DNA of 64,000 bases, taken from NCBI GenBank assembly GCA_946186205.1, contig CAMHMH010000001.1:62001-126000 (forward strand), in the 5' to 3' direction. A model generated the notes under the pieces. That model worked only from the letters and a program-made list of their open reading frames with translations, made no database searches and had not been told where the DNA came from. Shown here piece after piece: positions 32,959-42,344 of this stretch (position 1 is the stretch's first letter; each line of letters begins with the position of its first letter). The translations under genes were made by a program, and so were the position numbers. The stretch is from an uncultured Fretibacterium sp. GTDB taxonomy: Bacteria; Synergistota; Synergistia; Synergistales; Aminobacteriaceae.

Positions 32959-35604
32959 ATGCAATTAATCACAAGCCATCTCAATACAGATTTCGACTCC
33001 CTCGCAAGCATGATAGCAATACAGAAACTATATCCCGACGCTGTAATATGCCCGCCCGGCTCAATGTCCCGGAAGGTCCGCGACTTCATGTCAAAGCAGG
33101 GAATAAATTTCACCAAACGAATCACAAAGCCCAGAAAGATTCCTATCGATGAAGTTACATTGATGATAGTTGTTGACACACGCGCAGTTTCACGCATAGG
33201 AACATTCGCGGCATTGACCGGAAGAGCTGACGTTGACGTTCACGTTTACGACCATCACCCGCCGACAGCCGAGGACATTCCCGCGTCAAAACTCGTGTAT
33301 GAGCCTATCGGAGCAGCTACGACAATGATACTTGAGCAGCTGTTACTTAACCGCAAGGAGATTACGCCGGAGGAAGCAACATTGTTCGCGATCGGCATTT
33401 ATGATGACACGGGCGCGTTCACCTACGAGACGACGACGGAGCGCGACATTGCAGCCGTAAGTTACCTGCGCGAGCTCGGAGCAGATTTGTCCGGGGTGCT
33501 TGCTCTGGCTGAGTCTGATATGTCATCAGAGGACAAGAAATTGTTAGACCGACTCGCAGAGAATATACGCGAGAAATACATCAACGGAGCGAAAGTTTGT
33601 CTCACTTGGGCAGAAACAGAAAATTACGTTCAGGGACTCTCCGTTTTCATCAACAGGCTGAAGGATTACTGCGACTCTCACGTAACAATAGCTGTCGTTA
33701 ATAACGGAGGAAAGAAAACAAACATCATCGCACGGAGCGTTGAAGGAGTCCTGAACGTGAAAGAGTTTCTTGCTCCTTACGGCGGAAGCGGACATTACCA
33801 GGCAGGAAGCGCAAATATTGACGTGCGGGACACACAAGAGCTTCTTGACGAGATAGAGCGAAGGTTATCCGAATCGATTGCCCCGATGGTGAAAGTGTCA
33901 GACATAATGACATCTCCCGTCATCGCTGTCGGACCTGACGCAAAAGTTGATGAGGGTTACAGGACAATGCTTCGTTTCGGCGTTAAGTCTCTTCCTGTGA
34001 TAAATGAGAATGGCGAAGTTGAAGGAATGATGACCCGCAAAGATCTCGACAAAGCGCACTTACACGGGCTTGACCGGGCGAATATTTCTGACTTCATGAC
34101 ACGCGGAGTGATTACGCTTTCGGCTGATGCGTCAATTGATGAAGCGCACAGAATGATGGCGACATATGGATTTGAGAAAATGCCTGTGCTTGATGAGAAG
34201 GGGAAAATTGCCGGGACTCTCACACGCTCGACTCTTCTCAGGGCGTTATACCATTCGGGGCAGTTCGCGGGTGAAAACAGCAAGAGGGACTCAGCCGGCT
34301 TCCTTTGGCTCGAAAATGTTTCGCATCTCATGGAGGACTCATTCAGCCTTAAGACTCTCTCACTGCTGCGGCGCGTAGGCTCAAAGGCTCATGACTTGGG
34401 GATGAGGGCTTATCTTGTCGGGGGGACTGTGCGCGATATTCTGATGGGAGTACAGAACACGGACATTGACATATCGGTTGAAGGGGACGCGGAGAAGCTC
34501 GTTATGTCGTGGGATGAACCCGGCTGCAAGTCAACGCTTCACGGACGCTACAAGACCGGGACAATAACATTCCCTGACGGCGACAAGGTAGACATTGCCA
34601 CAGCACGGCGCGAATTTTACGAATACGCCGCGGCGACTCCCACTGTGCAGAACAGCTCACTCAAGCAGGACTTAGGCCGAAGAGATTTCACCGTAAACGC
34701 GATGTCTATATCTCTGAGCGATGATGACTGGGGTACATTGACGGACAATTTCGGCGGAAGGGCTGACCTCAAAGACAAATTGCTGAAGATTCTTCACAAC
34801 CTGAGCTTTGTTGAAGACCCTTCACGAGTCCTTCGCGGAATAAGACTCGAACAAAGACTCAATATGCGCTTTGAGGACAACACAATGAGACTCCTGAAGA
34901 GTGCCATAAAGGGAGGACTTCTTGAGCTTCTCTCAACGACGAGAATCAGAGCCGAGCTTGAGCTTAACGCAAAAGAGTCATGCTTCCGCAAAATCGTAAT
35001 GCGTATGCAGGAGCTAGGAGTCTGGGACGCATTGTTCACAGGAATGTACGTAAGCCCGGCAACATATCACCGTCTGCGAATCCTTGAGCACTTCATGAAT
35101 CAGATGAGCAGTCACGGCATAAACTTCAAGGGAATGGAATGGATCGTGAAAATGGCGGTAGTATTCACAGACTCAAAGCCTGAAGTGAGATATTCAGCAA
35201 TGGACCGAATGAACCTGAATCCGAATGAGCGCGATAATCTCATGAAGTGTTTCACGCAATGGCCGAACGTTGAGAAATTCTGCGCGGGCCGGAAGAACAT
35301 ACGAAACTCTGAGGCATATTTATTCTTCAAGGACTACGGATCTATATCGCTTCTTTACTGGCTTACGTGCTTGAAGTCCCGCGAGGCACGGCGGCTTATT
35401 GTTGAGCATATGGAGTTATGGATGATGTATAAAAGTCGTCTCACGGGAAAAAGTCTTCAGGCTATGGGCTTGAAGGGTAAAGAAATCGGCACGGCTCTTG
35501 CGATGATAAAACTTGCTGTTATTGACGGCGAAATAAAGAGTCTTGATGACGAAATACAATACGTGCGCAAAAATATTCTCGGCCATGAAAGCGGAAGTGA
35601 ATAA
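32959..35604 (+). CDS. DHH-CBS-CBS-tRNA nucleotidyltransferase (CCA/A-adding) fusion
   Basis: An 881-residue fusion. Residues 1-200 are a DHH phosphoesterase domain (NTDFDSLASMIA; YDHHPP near 97), 215-305 a DHHA1 domain with GGSGHYQAGSA, 310-430 two CBS domains (each a DIMTSPVI/DFMTRGVI start), and 470-881 a class II nucleotidyltransferase with YLVGGTVRDILMG, the NTDIDISVEGDA metal site and RRDFTVNAMSI. This architecture is known from the Aquifex A-adding enzyme and some other bacteria. It should complete or repair tRNA 3' CCA ends. Nucleotide sensing by CBS domains may modulate it. Confidence 0.9.
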   Translation: MQLITSHLNTDFDSLASMIAIQKLYPDAVICPPGSMSRKVRDFMSKQGINFTKRITKPRKIPIDEVTLMIVVDTRAVSRIGTFAALTGRADVDVHVYDHHPPTAEDIPASKLVYEPIGAATTMILEQLLLNRKEITPEEATLFAIGIYDDTGAFTYETTTERDIAAVSYLRELGADLSGVLALAESDMSSEDKKLLDRLAENIREKYINGAKVCLTWAETENYVQGLSVFINRLKDYCDSHVTIAVVNNGGKKTNIIARSVEGVLNVKEFLAPYGGSGHYQAGSANIDVRDTQELLDEIERRLSESIAPMVKVSDIMTSPVIAVGPDAKVDEGYRTMLRFGVKSLPVINENGEVEGMMTRKDLDKAHLHGLDRANISDFMTRGVITLSADASIDEAHRMMATYGFEKMPVLDEKGKIAGTLTRSTLLRALYHSGQFAGENSKRDSAGFLWLENVSHLMEDSFSLKTLSLLRRVGSKAHDLGMRAYLVGGTVRDILMGVQNTDIDISVEGDAEKLVMSWDEPGCKSTLHGRYKTGTITFPDGDKVDIATARREFYEYAAATPTVQNSSLKQDLGRRDFTVNAMSISLSDDDWGTLTDNFGGRADLKDKLLKILHNLSFVEDPSRVLRGIRLEQRLNMRFEDNTMRLLKSAIKGGLLELLSTTRIRAELELNAKESCFRKIVMRMQELGVWDALFTGMYVSPATYHRLRILEHFMNQMSSHGINFKGMEWIVKMAVVFTDSKPEVRYSAMDRMNLNPNERDNLMKCFTQWPNVEKFCAGRKNIRNSEAYLFFKDYGSISLLYWLTCLKSREARRLIVEHMELWMMYKSRLTGKSLQAMGLKGKEIGTALAMIKLAVIDGEIKSLDDEIQYVRKNILGHESGSE

Positions 35605-35640
35605 ATTTATGGGAATCTGAATGAGCGCACAATAACACGA

Positions 35641-35676
35641 TTCCTCCTGTCATTTCACGGCGGGAGGATTTTTTTT
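35641..35676 (+). terminator. Terminator after the nucleotidyltransferase fusion gene
   Basis: Stem TTCCTCCTG / CGGGAGGA around a short loop, followed by eight T. Confidence 0.85.
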
Positions 35677-35769
35677 CCGTGGTGCATTTACGCTGAATGT
35701 GTAATAGCGATTTTTTTTCATAATGTAAAATAACGGCGTTAAATCCCATGAAAGGAATGATGATTTTTC

Positions 35770-38484
35770 ATGAAGCGCAGAAAATTTTTCATGTGGCTTA
35801 TGATTTGCGGAATCATTTTTGCGGTCATGGCCGGGGGTGGCTGCGGAGGCTCAACTGGTGCTGATGTCGCTATACCCGATAGCGGCGGCGATACTGAAAA
35901 AACTTCCGACCCGTTAGACTCTTTGCAGGCCATGAGCATCCCCAAAGACAAAGAAATAGAATTGACACTGCTACTTGAGGATGTTTTTACTTTGATTGAG
36001 GAACTTTCTGCTGATGGGAGTATCGAGAAGATTAACCAGCGCGGACTCTACACTCTGACTATATCGCGGGACTTCGATAAGGATACCGCAATATTTTCCG
36101 GGAATGGACAACTTTCTTTTTCATCGAAGGATCTCAGGCCTAAATACGAGGCCGGAGCCGTAATGTGCATCATTTCGCCGACAGAAGAAGCAATCAACGC
36201 CCTTCTTGAAGAACTCGGAGAGACTCCAAATTTCACCCTCACAAACGCTTCTGACGACACACAGCTTTACGCGGTGGCGAGGGACAAAGACAGCAGCGGG
36301 AAATCTCACATGTTCACATACCAGATTCCCAGCAGAAAGAGCTTCAAATATACTCAAGGTGAAATTGTGATACTTTCATCGGACATAAGCACGGACATAA
36401 GCGAGGATATGTCAGGCAAATCGGAGGATATTCCCTATGTGCCGACCGGGACAACTTCAGCGGACATTGAGCTTATAGATAAAAGGTTTCAGATACAGCG
36501 GCTCGGTGATTTCTTCCGCTGGTGTGCTGACGGAATAGACTCAAAGCTCGCGGAGATTGAAGCAAATTCGGCAGTAGTAAACGCAACATTCAGGGCTGCA
36601 CTTGATAACACTCAACTCACTTCGCTTTCTTCGGCGTACAATCCGGTTAAAAATTTCAGCTACGAAAAGTCATTCGTGCCTTTCGGCAATGACAACGGCG
36701 GACGCTACAACAGGACAATCACACGGAATACAACAGGCAGATATACTGTGTATTCTTGTCATTCGTTCTCTACCGGCTCAGATTTCTATCTTGTTCAGGC
36801 AAAACTTGAAAGCACTCCGGATTATGGCGAGGATAGGAAACAGGAGGATTACACAGACGGCGAGCCTTACTTCTGGACGCATTATCATCACGGTTTCACT
36901 GACTACTTAATCAACAGCGCATACATAGAAGGTGCTGACGATAAAGACGCTAACGTAACAGTAATCAAGACCGTTCCAAGTGATTCTATTCCCAAGACAT
37001 ACTCTGGCTCTAGAAGCATGAGCTGGAATCTCGGCGGTTCAGTCGGAAGCAGCTACGTGCAGACTCCGGGCTTCGGGGCTAATCTCGGTTTGACAGGCGG
37101 CGTATCTCATAATGAGACTGTGAACTATACCACGCAGAATTGGACTATTGAGAACAAAACCAGCATTTCAGTGCCGAAATTTAGAGCCACATTCATTAGA
37201 GAAGAGAATGAGGGTGGTCCTCATAGAGAGTATGATGGAGTGTTTTCGACCCGCAGATGGCAGGATATTAAAGTTGATGAGGCTACCACGAAAAGAATTG
37301 ACTATACCGTTGAATGGATATGGGAAGTCAAAAAAGTTTTCTGGCAGAACCGGGACAAGGTGAAAATTATAGCCAATCCCATTATAGGCGAGCGTTTCGC
37401 CCACGGCTGGGGAGAGCACAGAACGAGCTATCTCGTCTATACTGACATTCATGGAGGCAGCAAAAACGGAAAAGCAACTACGATTGACGTATCACTGCCG
37501 CAAGACCTCGGCGTACCTGCCCCCGCTCATATCTACGTCAGCAAATCCGGCTTTGAGGTTGCCTCTGCAGGAGCAAACGATGAGACCTTTGAGCTTCTCT
37601 GCAATACAGACTGGAAGATTGAGAGCAATTCGGATTGGTGCGTGCTGCAATACGCCACACCAGTAGAAGACACCGTAAAAGGAACAAACACCATAACAGG
37701 AAAAGACACGGGGTCTAATAAGAAAACAATACATTTCAGCATTGAGCCGTTCAAGACCCTCACAGGCAAAAACATACCGCGCGAGGCAAATATCACAATA
37801 ACTGAGCTTCTCCCGGGCAACAGAACAGGCCAGACCGTGAAAATTTCTGTCTCACAGCTCCCGCCCGATTTGCATGTCAGCGTAAGCAGCACCGATTTGA
37901 CCGCAAAAACTGAAGGCGGAACAATGAGCTTTAACCTCAAGGCTACAGGAAAATGGACAGTCTCAAGCGATTCGGATTGGTGCGTGATTGATCCTTCCTG
38001 CACATCCGGCGATGCTACAGGCTCAGGCGGGAAAGCAATAACATTCACAGTCTCGAAAATAACAGCTACAGCAGGATTCACAGATTCCACGCGCAAGGCA
38101 ACAATTATGGTTACAGACGATCGCGGCAATTCTCGAACTGTCTATGTCTACCAGGGCGAGATTATTTTGAAGATCAGCGGCACTGCGTATAACGAGGAAC
38201 AAAGTCGTATCGATGTGGGGCCTTTTGACAGAACGATGAGTTTTACGCTTACATGCAATACAAACTGGACAGTTGATGGTTATGGTTGGTGTACAGCTGA
38301 TGATTCGTGCAAATCCGGCGGCAGTACAGGCTCAAACGGGAAGCAGATAATTTGCCATATTAGTCCTCTCGGTAGTATGGCGCAATATCTTTTTCCCACC
38401 CGAAATATTGTAATCAGAGTGAAAGCGACTGCCCCGGGTTTCAGTGTCAAAAAAGATATAAATGTCGTGCAAAGTACAAAATGA
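35770..38484 (+). CDS. Secreted lipoprotein-like protein with leukocidin-like segment and BACON-like repeats
   Basis: A 904-residue exported protein. The first 25 residues form a signal peptide ending AVMAGGGC, a possible but imperfect lipobox. Residues 415-560 (SMSWNLGGSVGSSYVQ, GGVSHNETVNYTTQNWTIEN, VPKFRATF, IDYTVEWIWEVK) resemble the beta-sandwich/stem region of leukocidin-type pore-forming proteins. From about 585 to the end, three units carry W.(V/I).S.SDWC...Q/D patterns with R.A.I.(I/V).. strands ending in Q, as in BACON domains, which bind glycans or mucin. The N-terminal 400 residues are not recognised. Role inferred: surface glycan binding, perhaps membrane attack. The leukocidin reading is tentative. 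Confidence 0.7.
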   Translation: MKRRKFFMWLMICGIIFAVMAGGGCGGSTGADVAIPDSGGDTEKTSDPLDSLQAMSIPKDKEIELTLLLEDVFTLIEELSADGSIEKINQRGLYTLTISRDFDKDTAIFSGNGQLSFSSKDLRPKYEAGAVMCIISPTEEAINALLEELGETPNFTLTNASDDTQLYAVARDKDSSGKSHMFTYQIPSRKSFKYTQGEIVILSSDISTDISEDMSGKSEDIPYVPTGTTSADIELIDKRFQIQRLGDFFRWCADGIDSKLAEIEANSAVVNATFRAALDNTQLTSLSSAYNPVKNFSYEKSFVPFGNDNGGRYNRTITRNTTGRYTVYSCHSFSTGSDFYLVQAKLESTPDYGEDRKQEDYTDGEPYFWTHYHHGFTDYLINSAYIEGADDKDANVTVIKTVPSDSIPKTYSGSRSMSWNLGGSVGSSYVQTPGFGANLGLTGGVSHNETVNYTTQNWTIENKTSISVPKFRATFIREENEGGPHREYDGVFSTRRWQDIKVDEATTKRIDYTVEWIWEVKKVFWQNRDKVKIIANPIIGERFAHGWGEHRTSYLVYTDIHGGSKNGKATTIDVSLPQDLGVPAPAHIYVSKSGFEVASAGANDETFELLCNTDWKIESNSDWCVLQYATPVEDTVKGTNTITGKDTGSNKKTIHFSIEPFKTLTGKNIPREANITITELLPGNRTGQTVKISVSQLPPDLHVSVSSTDLTAKTEGGTMSFNLKATGKWTVSSDSDWCVIDPSCTSGDATGSGGKAITFTVSKITATAGFTDSTRKATIMVTDDRGNSRTVYVYQGEIILKISGTAYNEEQSRIDVGPFDRTMSFTLTCNTNWTVDGYGWCTADDSCKSGGSTGSNGKQIICHISPLGSMAQYLFPTRNIVIRVKATAPGFSVKKDINVVQSTK

Positions 38485-38550
38485 TAAAAAGGATATTCGC
38501 ATGAGGTTGCGCTCGGCATTCACAAACGGCGTATAATTGACGCAGAATTT

Positions 38551-38586
38551 TCCCCTTGTCCCACAAAGGCAGGGGGATTCATTTTC
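38551..38586 (+). terminator. Hairpin upstream of the PAP2 gene
   Basis: Stem CCCCTTG / CAGGGGG followed by ATTCATTTTC. A TATAAT (38532-38537) precedes it and the PAP2 ribosome site follows directly, so it may be the terminator of the upstream gene or a leader hairpin of the PAP2 mRNA. Confidence 0.55.
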
Positions 38587-38599
38587 AGGAGGTCTACAA

Positions 38600-39538
38600 A
38601 TGGACATAGAATATTTGTTGTGGCTTCAGGAATGGCGCAACGCAACAAACAACGCGCTGACACCGTTTTTCGAGCAGCTTTCACTTTTTGGGGTAAGGGA
38701 TATACTTCTTTTGCCCGCGTTCGTGTATTGGTGCCTGGACAAAAGGAGCGGAATGTTCATATTCTTTTCGTACAAACTGAGTCAGACGTTCAACGCAATC
38801 GCAAAACTTACGGCGTGCATATATCGGCCTTGGGTGCGTGATGCGAGAATCATTCCTGCTGGCGATGCGATAAAGACTGCGGGCGGGTATTCATTTCCGA
38901 GCGGCCATACGATGATGGCGGCACCGATATACGGCGGACTCTGTGTTGCGGCAAAGAATAAATTTCTGCGCTGCCTTTTCGTGATTCTGATTCTTGCTAC
39001 TGCATTTTCCCGGAATTATCTCGGTGTTCACACTCCGCAGGACGTAATTGTAGGGACTCTTCTCGGTGTATTGTCGGTTTACATCGGGCAAAAAGTTTTC
39101 GCGTATCTCGACAAGCACCCGGAGAAAGATATTCACGTTATGATTCTCTCTGCGCTCATGGGTATATTGACGCTGGTATACGTAACGTACAAGCCGTATC
39201 ACGTAGACTACACAGCAGACGGAAAATTACTCGTTGACCCGGTAGCAATGCAGATTGACTCATGGGGTGACGCGGGCGGATTTGCTGCGTTCGCTCTTGC
39301 GTGGTTCATTGAGTCGCGGTTCGTTAAGTTCAAGCCTACAGGTATAAACGCAAAGGGAATAATTCTCTGCATAGTGGGAATGCTTCCGCTTCACTGGCTC
39401 ATATGGAACATCGGCGGAATCATGGCCGGGATATTCGGCGCGCATGTCGGAAAACTCATCGCAAAGAGCATAATACTTCTCTACATGATAGCGGTATGGC
39501 CGATCGTGATAAAACTTTTCTCAGGGAAGAAAGAATAA
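38600..39538 (+). CDS. PAP2-family membrane phosphatase
   Basis: A 312-residue membrane protein of the PAP2 superfamily. The three active-site motifs are in order: K....YRPWVRDARI, GYSFPSGHTMM and FSRNYLGVHTPQDVIVG. About seven to eight hydrophobic spans follow from the sequence. Such enzymes dephosphorylate undecaprenyl pyrophosphate or lipid phosphates. The ATG at 38600 is preferred, with AGGAGG nine bases upstream, over an in-frame ATG at 38537 inside a promoter/hairpin. It is not tightly linked to its neighbours. Confidence 0.88.
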   Translation: MDIEYLLWLQEWRNATNNALTPFFEQLSLFGVRDILLLPAFVYWCLDKRSGMFIFFSYKLSQTFNAIAKLTACIYRPWVRDARIIPAGDAIKTAGGYSFPSGHTMMAAPIYGGLCVAAKNKFLRCLFVILILATAFSRNYLGVHTPQDVIVGTLLGVLSVYIGQKVFAYLDKHPEKDIHVMILSALMGILTLVYVTYKPYHVDYTADGKLLVDPVAMQIDSWGDAGGFAAFALAWFIESRFVKFKPTGINAKGIILCIVGMLPLHWLIWNIGGIMAGIFGAHVGKLIAKSIILLYMIAVWPIVIKLFSGKKE

Positions 39539-39561
39539 TTTTTCACACACGCTATGAAACG

Positions 39562-39596
39562 TTCCCCCTTGTCATTTACAGGCAGGGGGGATTTGT
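39562..39596 (+). terminator. Terminator of the PAP2 gene
   Basis: Stem CCCCCTT / AGGGGGG with a 13-nt loop followed by ATTTG; the TATAAT of the next operon starts immediately after it. Confidence 0.75.
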
Positions 39597-39602
39597 TATA
39601 AT
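39597..39602 (+). promoter_or_regulatory. -10 box for the L25-pth operon
   Basis: TATAAT 39 bases upstream of the L25 ATG, adjoining the preceding terminator. No clear -35 sequence. Confidence 0.5.
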
Positions 39603-39641
39603 TACGCGCGAAAAATCCACAACATAAAGGAGATAATAATC

Positions 39642-40313
39642 ATGGCAGACGTAGTAGCGTTAGTGATGGAGTCCCGTGAGAAGACGGGCAAAGGTGAAAA
39701 CGGAAGAATACGCCGTGCGGGTTATGTACCCTGCGTAATGTACGGCCCGGAGATTTCCCCGAACATAATCGGCAAAGTGAACATGCGCGAGATTGAGAGA
39801 ATACTTTCAGGCAGATGGGAATCAACACGCCTCAACGTGAAATTACCTGACGGGCGCGAGGAACTCTGCATTATCCGTGAGGCACAGAGGCACCCGATAA
39901 CAGACATGCCGCTTCATATTGACTTCCTGCACCTTGTGAGAGGGCGCAAGATTACGGTCAATATTCCTGTTGAAGTAACCGGGCGCGATGATTCACAGGG
40001 CGTGAAGGACGGCGGAGTCCTTGAAGCGATTCATGAGCTTGAAGTCGAGACTCTTCCGATGAGCATACCTGATGTTATTACGGTTGACGTTTCCGGGCTT
40101 AACATCGGCGACGCGATTCACGTATCGGATCTGAAACTTCCTGAGAATGTTACGGCACTTGCTGACCCTGAAGAGGTTGTAGCGATCGTAGTAATGTCGC
40201 GCGGAGTTGAGGACGCAGAACCCGAAGCGGAAGAGACATCAGCGGCAGACGTTGAAGTAGTAGCGAAGGGCAAAGCAGCCAAAGAAGACTCAGAAGAAGA
40301 AGAGAAGAAGTAA
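39642..40313 (+). CDS. rplY: 50S ribosomal protein L25 (CTC/TL5 type)
   Basis: A 223-residue long-form L25 that binds 5S rRNA. The N-terminal domain has SREKTGKGENGRIRRAGYVP and CIIREAQRHPITDMPLHIDFL; the C-terminal TL5 beta domain (about 97-185) follows with VEVTGRDDSQGVKDGGVLE. A glutamate/lysine-rich tail ends the protein. Co-oriented with pth and only 4 bp apart, a very common pairing. Confidence 0.95.
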   Translation: MADVVALVMESREKTGKGENGRIRRAGYVPCVMYGPEISPNIIGKVNMREIERILSGRWESTRLNVKLPDGREELCIIREAQRHPITDMPLHIDFLHLVRGRKITVNIPVEVTGRDDSQGVKDGGVLEAIHELEVETLPMSIPDVITVDVSGLNIGDAIHVSDLKLPENVTALADPEEVVAIVVMSRGVEDAEPEAEETSAADVEVVAKGKAAKEDSEEEEKK

Positions 40314-40317
40314 CATA

Positions 40318-40866
40318 ATGAGACTCATAGCCGGCCTCGGTAATCCGGGAGAACAATACGCTTTCACCCGTCATAACATGGGCTGGCTATGCGCTGACTT
40401 TATCGCCGTCAACAACAATCTCGGAAAACCCCGGCAGAATTTTCACGGTGAGTTCTGGAAATGGAATGATGTTATTCTCCTCAAGCCTTTAACGTTCATG
40501 AACTCAAGCGGAATTTCCGTAAGCGAGGCCGTGAATTTCTACAAGATAGACTTATCCGACATCCTGATAGTTTATGATGATATGGCGTTGCCTTTCGGGA
40601 AATTGAGACTCCGCGCTCAGGGTTCAGCGGGAGGGCATAACGGATTAATATCGATACTCGGCGCATTGGGTGATCTGCACGTGCCGAGACTCAGAATCGG
40701 AATCGGCAAAGCTCCTTCAAGCATGATAAATTACGTCTTAGGACATTTCCCCCCAGAAGAACGCGACAAGCTCCCCGAAATTATTTCCCGCGCAAGTGAA
40801 GCCGTAATAGCTTGGCTTACTCACGACATACAGCGGGCTATGACGATCGTAAACGCGGGCGCATAA
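40318..40866 (+). CDS. pth: Peptidyl-tRNA hydrolase
   Basis: A 182-residue hydrolase that frees tRNA from stalled peptidyl-tRNA. Characteristic segments are GLGNPGEQYAFTRHNMGW (catalytic His in TRHNMGW), LLKPLTFMNSSGISV, IVYDDMALPFGKLRLRAQGSAGGHNGL and FPPEERDKL. Length is normal (about 180-195). It starts 4 bp after the L25 stop, so the two are one operon. Confidence 0.96.
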   Translation: MRLIAGLGNPGEQYAFTRHNMGWLCADFIAVNNNLGKPRQNFHGEFWKWNDVILLKPLTFMNSSGISVSEAVNFYKIDLSDILIVYDDMALPFGKLRLRAQGSAGGHNGLISILGALGDLHVPRLRIGIGKAPSSMINYVLGHFPPEERDKLPEIISRASEAVIAWLTHDIQRAMTIVNAGA

Positions 40867-40895
40867 ATTCAGACTCTTCACAACAAGTATTACTG

Positions 40896-40901
40896 TATAA
40901 T
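40896..40901 (+). promoter_or_regulatory. -10 box for gdhA
   Basis: TATAAT preceded by TG one base upstream (extended -10 type, ACTGTATAAT), 77 bases before the gdhA ATG. Confidence 0.5.
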
Positions 40902-40977
40902 AATCTCACTAATTCCAATCACACAAATACAACCCTAATACAGACAGACAGCTTCAAAGAAGGAGGCGTAATTTGTC

Positions 40978-42249
40978 ATGCAGGAAAGGCGGAAATCTTC
41001 AAATGTATTACTGAACACGGCGTTGCAGGAATTTTACGGTGCGGCTGATGAGATGGGACTCAGTGAGAGGCTCATAAACGTATTGAGTCACTCCGAGCGA
41101 ATGATGAAGGTATCAATCCCGGTTGAAATGGATGACGGCTCCGTGAATGTCTATGACGGCTACAGGGTACAGCACTCGACAGCGTTAGGCCCGTCAAAAG
41201 GAGGAGTGCGCTATGATTTGGGCGTTGACATGGACGAATGCGAAGCCCTCGCAATGTTAATGACGTGGAAATGTTCATTGGCCGGGATACCATACGGAGG
41301 CGGTAAGGGCGGAATATGCTGCGATCCCCTCACGATGTCGAGACGCGAGAAGGAGCAGCTCACACGGACATACGCAGCACGTATTGAGCCGATCTTAGGA
41401 CGATGGAGCGACGTACCGGCACCCGACATGAACACGGGAGGTCAAGAGATGGTCTGGATGCTCGACACCGTAAGTAAAATGAGAGGCCGTCTTGAACCCG
41501 CTGTGCTTACGGGGAAGCCTGTATCATTCTGGGGCAGTCATGGCCGGAACGAGGCAACCGGACGCGGTGTTGCTACCTGCGGGCTTGAGCTGATGAGAGT
41601 GCTTGACATGAATCCCGATAACGTTACGGCGGCTGTTCAGGGATTCGGCAATGTCGGAAGCTACACGGCTAAGACTCTTAACGACGCTGGAGTCCGAATC
41701 GTCGCAATAAGTGATGTTACAGGCTCGTACTATTCAGCAGGAGGGATTGACATTCACCGGGCTTTCGACGCAGTAAAGAATCACCCGAAAAAATTGCTTG
41801 AAGGATTCGAATCGTTCGGGAACTGTGAAAAGATTGATGATATTTTGTCGGCTGAATGTGATTTCCTTTTCCCATGCGCAAGAGATGGAGTCATTAACGC
41901 TCAAACGGCCGGGCGGGTAAAAGCTCGCTATATTGTCGAGGGTGCGAACGGTCCGACTACCCCGGAGGCTGAAGAGATTTTGCAGTCTGACGGCGTAATG
42001 ATACTTCCTGATTTCCTCGCTAATTCGGGGGGCGTGATAGGCTCATATTTCGAGTGGGCGCAGAACTTGCAGGGCGCATTCTGGACTGAGGAAGAATACA
42101 ACAACAGGCTCGTGCATATCATGAAGGGAAACTTCCGGCGTGTTTGGGACTGGGCAGAGTCAAAACGAATCACAATGAGAAGGGCTGCTGCGATGGCTGC
42201 GATACAGAGAGTCGCGGAAGTCTGCGAAATGCGCGGGACGTTCTTGTAG
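40978..42249 (+). CDS. gdhA: Glutamate dehydrogenase
   Basis: A 423-residue Glu/Leu/Phe/Val-type dehydrogenase that links glutamate to 2-oxoglutarate and ammonia, important in amino-acid fermenters. Motifs: SIPVEMDDGSVNVYDGYRVQ, GPSKGGVRYD, MTWKCSLAGIPYGGGKGGI with the catalytic lysine, PAPDMNTGGQEM, and the nucleotide loop VQGFGNVGSYTAK (about 220-232). Length fits the hexameric small form. AAGGAGG lies ten bases before the ATG. Its stop codon overlaps a 7-bp tandem repeat. Confidence 0.95.
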   Translation: MQERRKSSNVLLNTALQEFYGAADEMGLSERLINVLSHSERMMKVSIPVEMDDGSVNVYDGYRVQHSTALGPSKGGVRYDLGVDMDECEALAMLMTWKCSLAGIPYGGGKGGICCDPLTMSRREKEQLTRTYAARIEPILGRWSDVPAPDMNTGGQEMVWMLDTVSKMRGRLEPAVLTGKPVSFWGSHGRNEATGRGVATCGLELMRVLDMNPDNVTAAVQGFGNVGSYTAKTLNDAGVRIVAISDVTGSYYSAGGIDIHRAFDAVKNHPKKLLEGFESFGNCEKIDDILSAECDFLFPCARDGVINAQTAGRVKARYIVEGANGPTTPEAEEILQSDGVMILPDFLANSGGVIGSYFEWAQNLQGAFWTEEEYNNRLVHIMKGNFRRVWDWAESKRITMRRAAAMAAIQRVAEVCEMRGTFL

Positions 42250-42278
42250 TGTGAAGTGTGAAGTGTGAAGTGTGAAGT
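42248..42278 (+). repeat. Tandem 7-bp repeat AGTGTGA, 4.4 copies
   Basis: Four exact AGTGTGA units plus AGT, 31 bp in total, beginning in the gdhA stop codon. It mirrors the 31-bp array at 43871-43901 on the other side of the glycosyltransferase module. Confidence 0.95.
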
Positions 42279-42295
42279 TTGCGTGTGAAAAATGA

Positions 42296-42329
42296 ATCCC
42301 CTGCTCAAAGATTCGGGCGGGGGATTTTG
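42296..42329 (+). terminator. Terminator of gdhA
   Basis: Stem ATCCCCTGC / GCGGGGGAT (one mismatch) with a 12-nt loop followed by TTTTG. It lies at a convergent gene end. Confidence 0.8.
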
Positions 42330-42344
42330 TTGCTACACTTCTCG

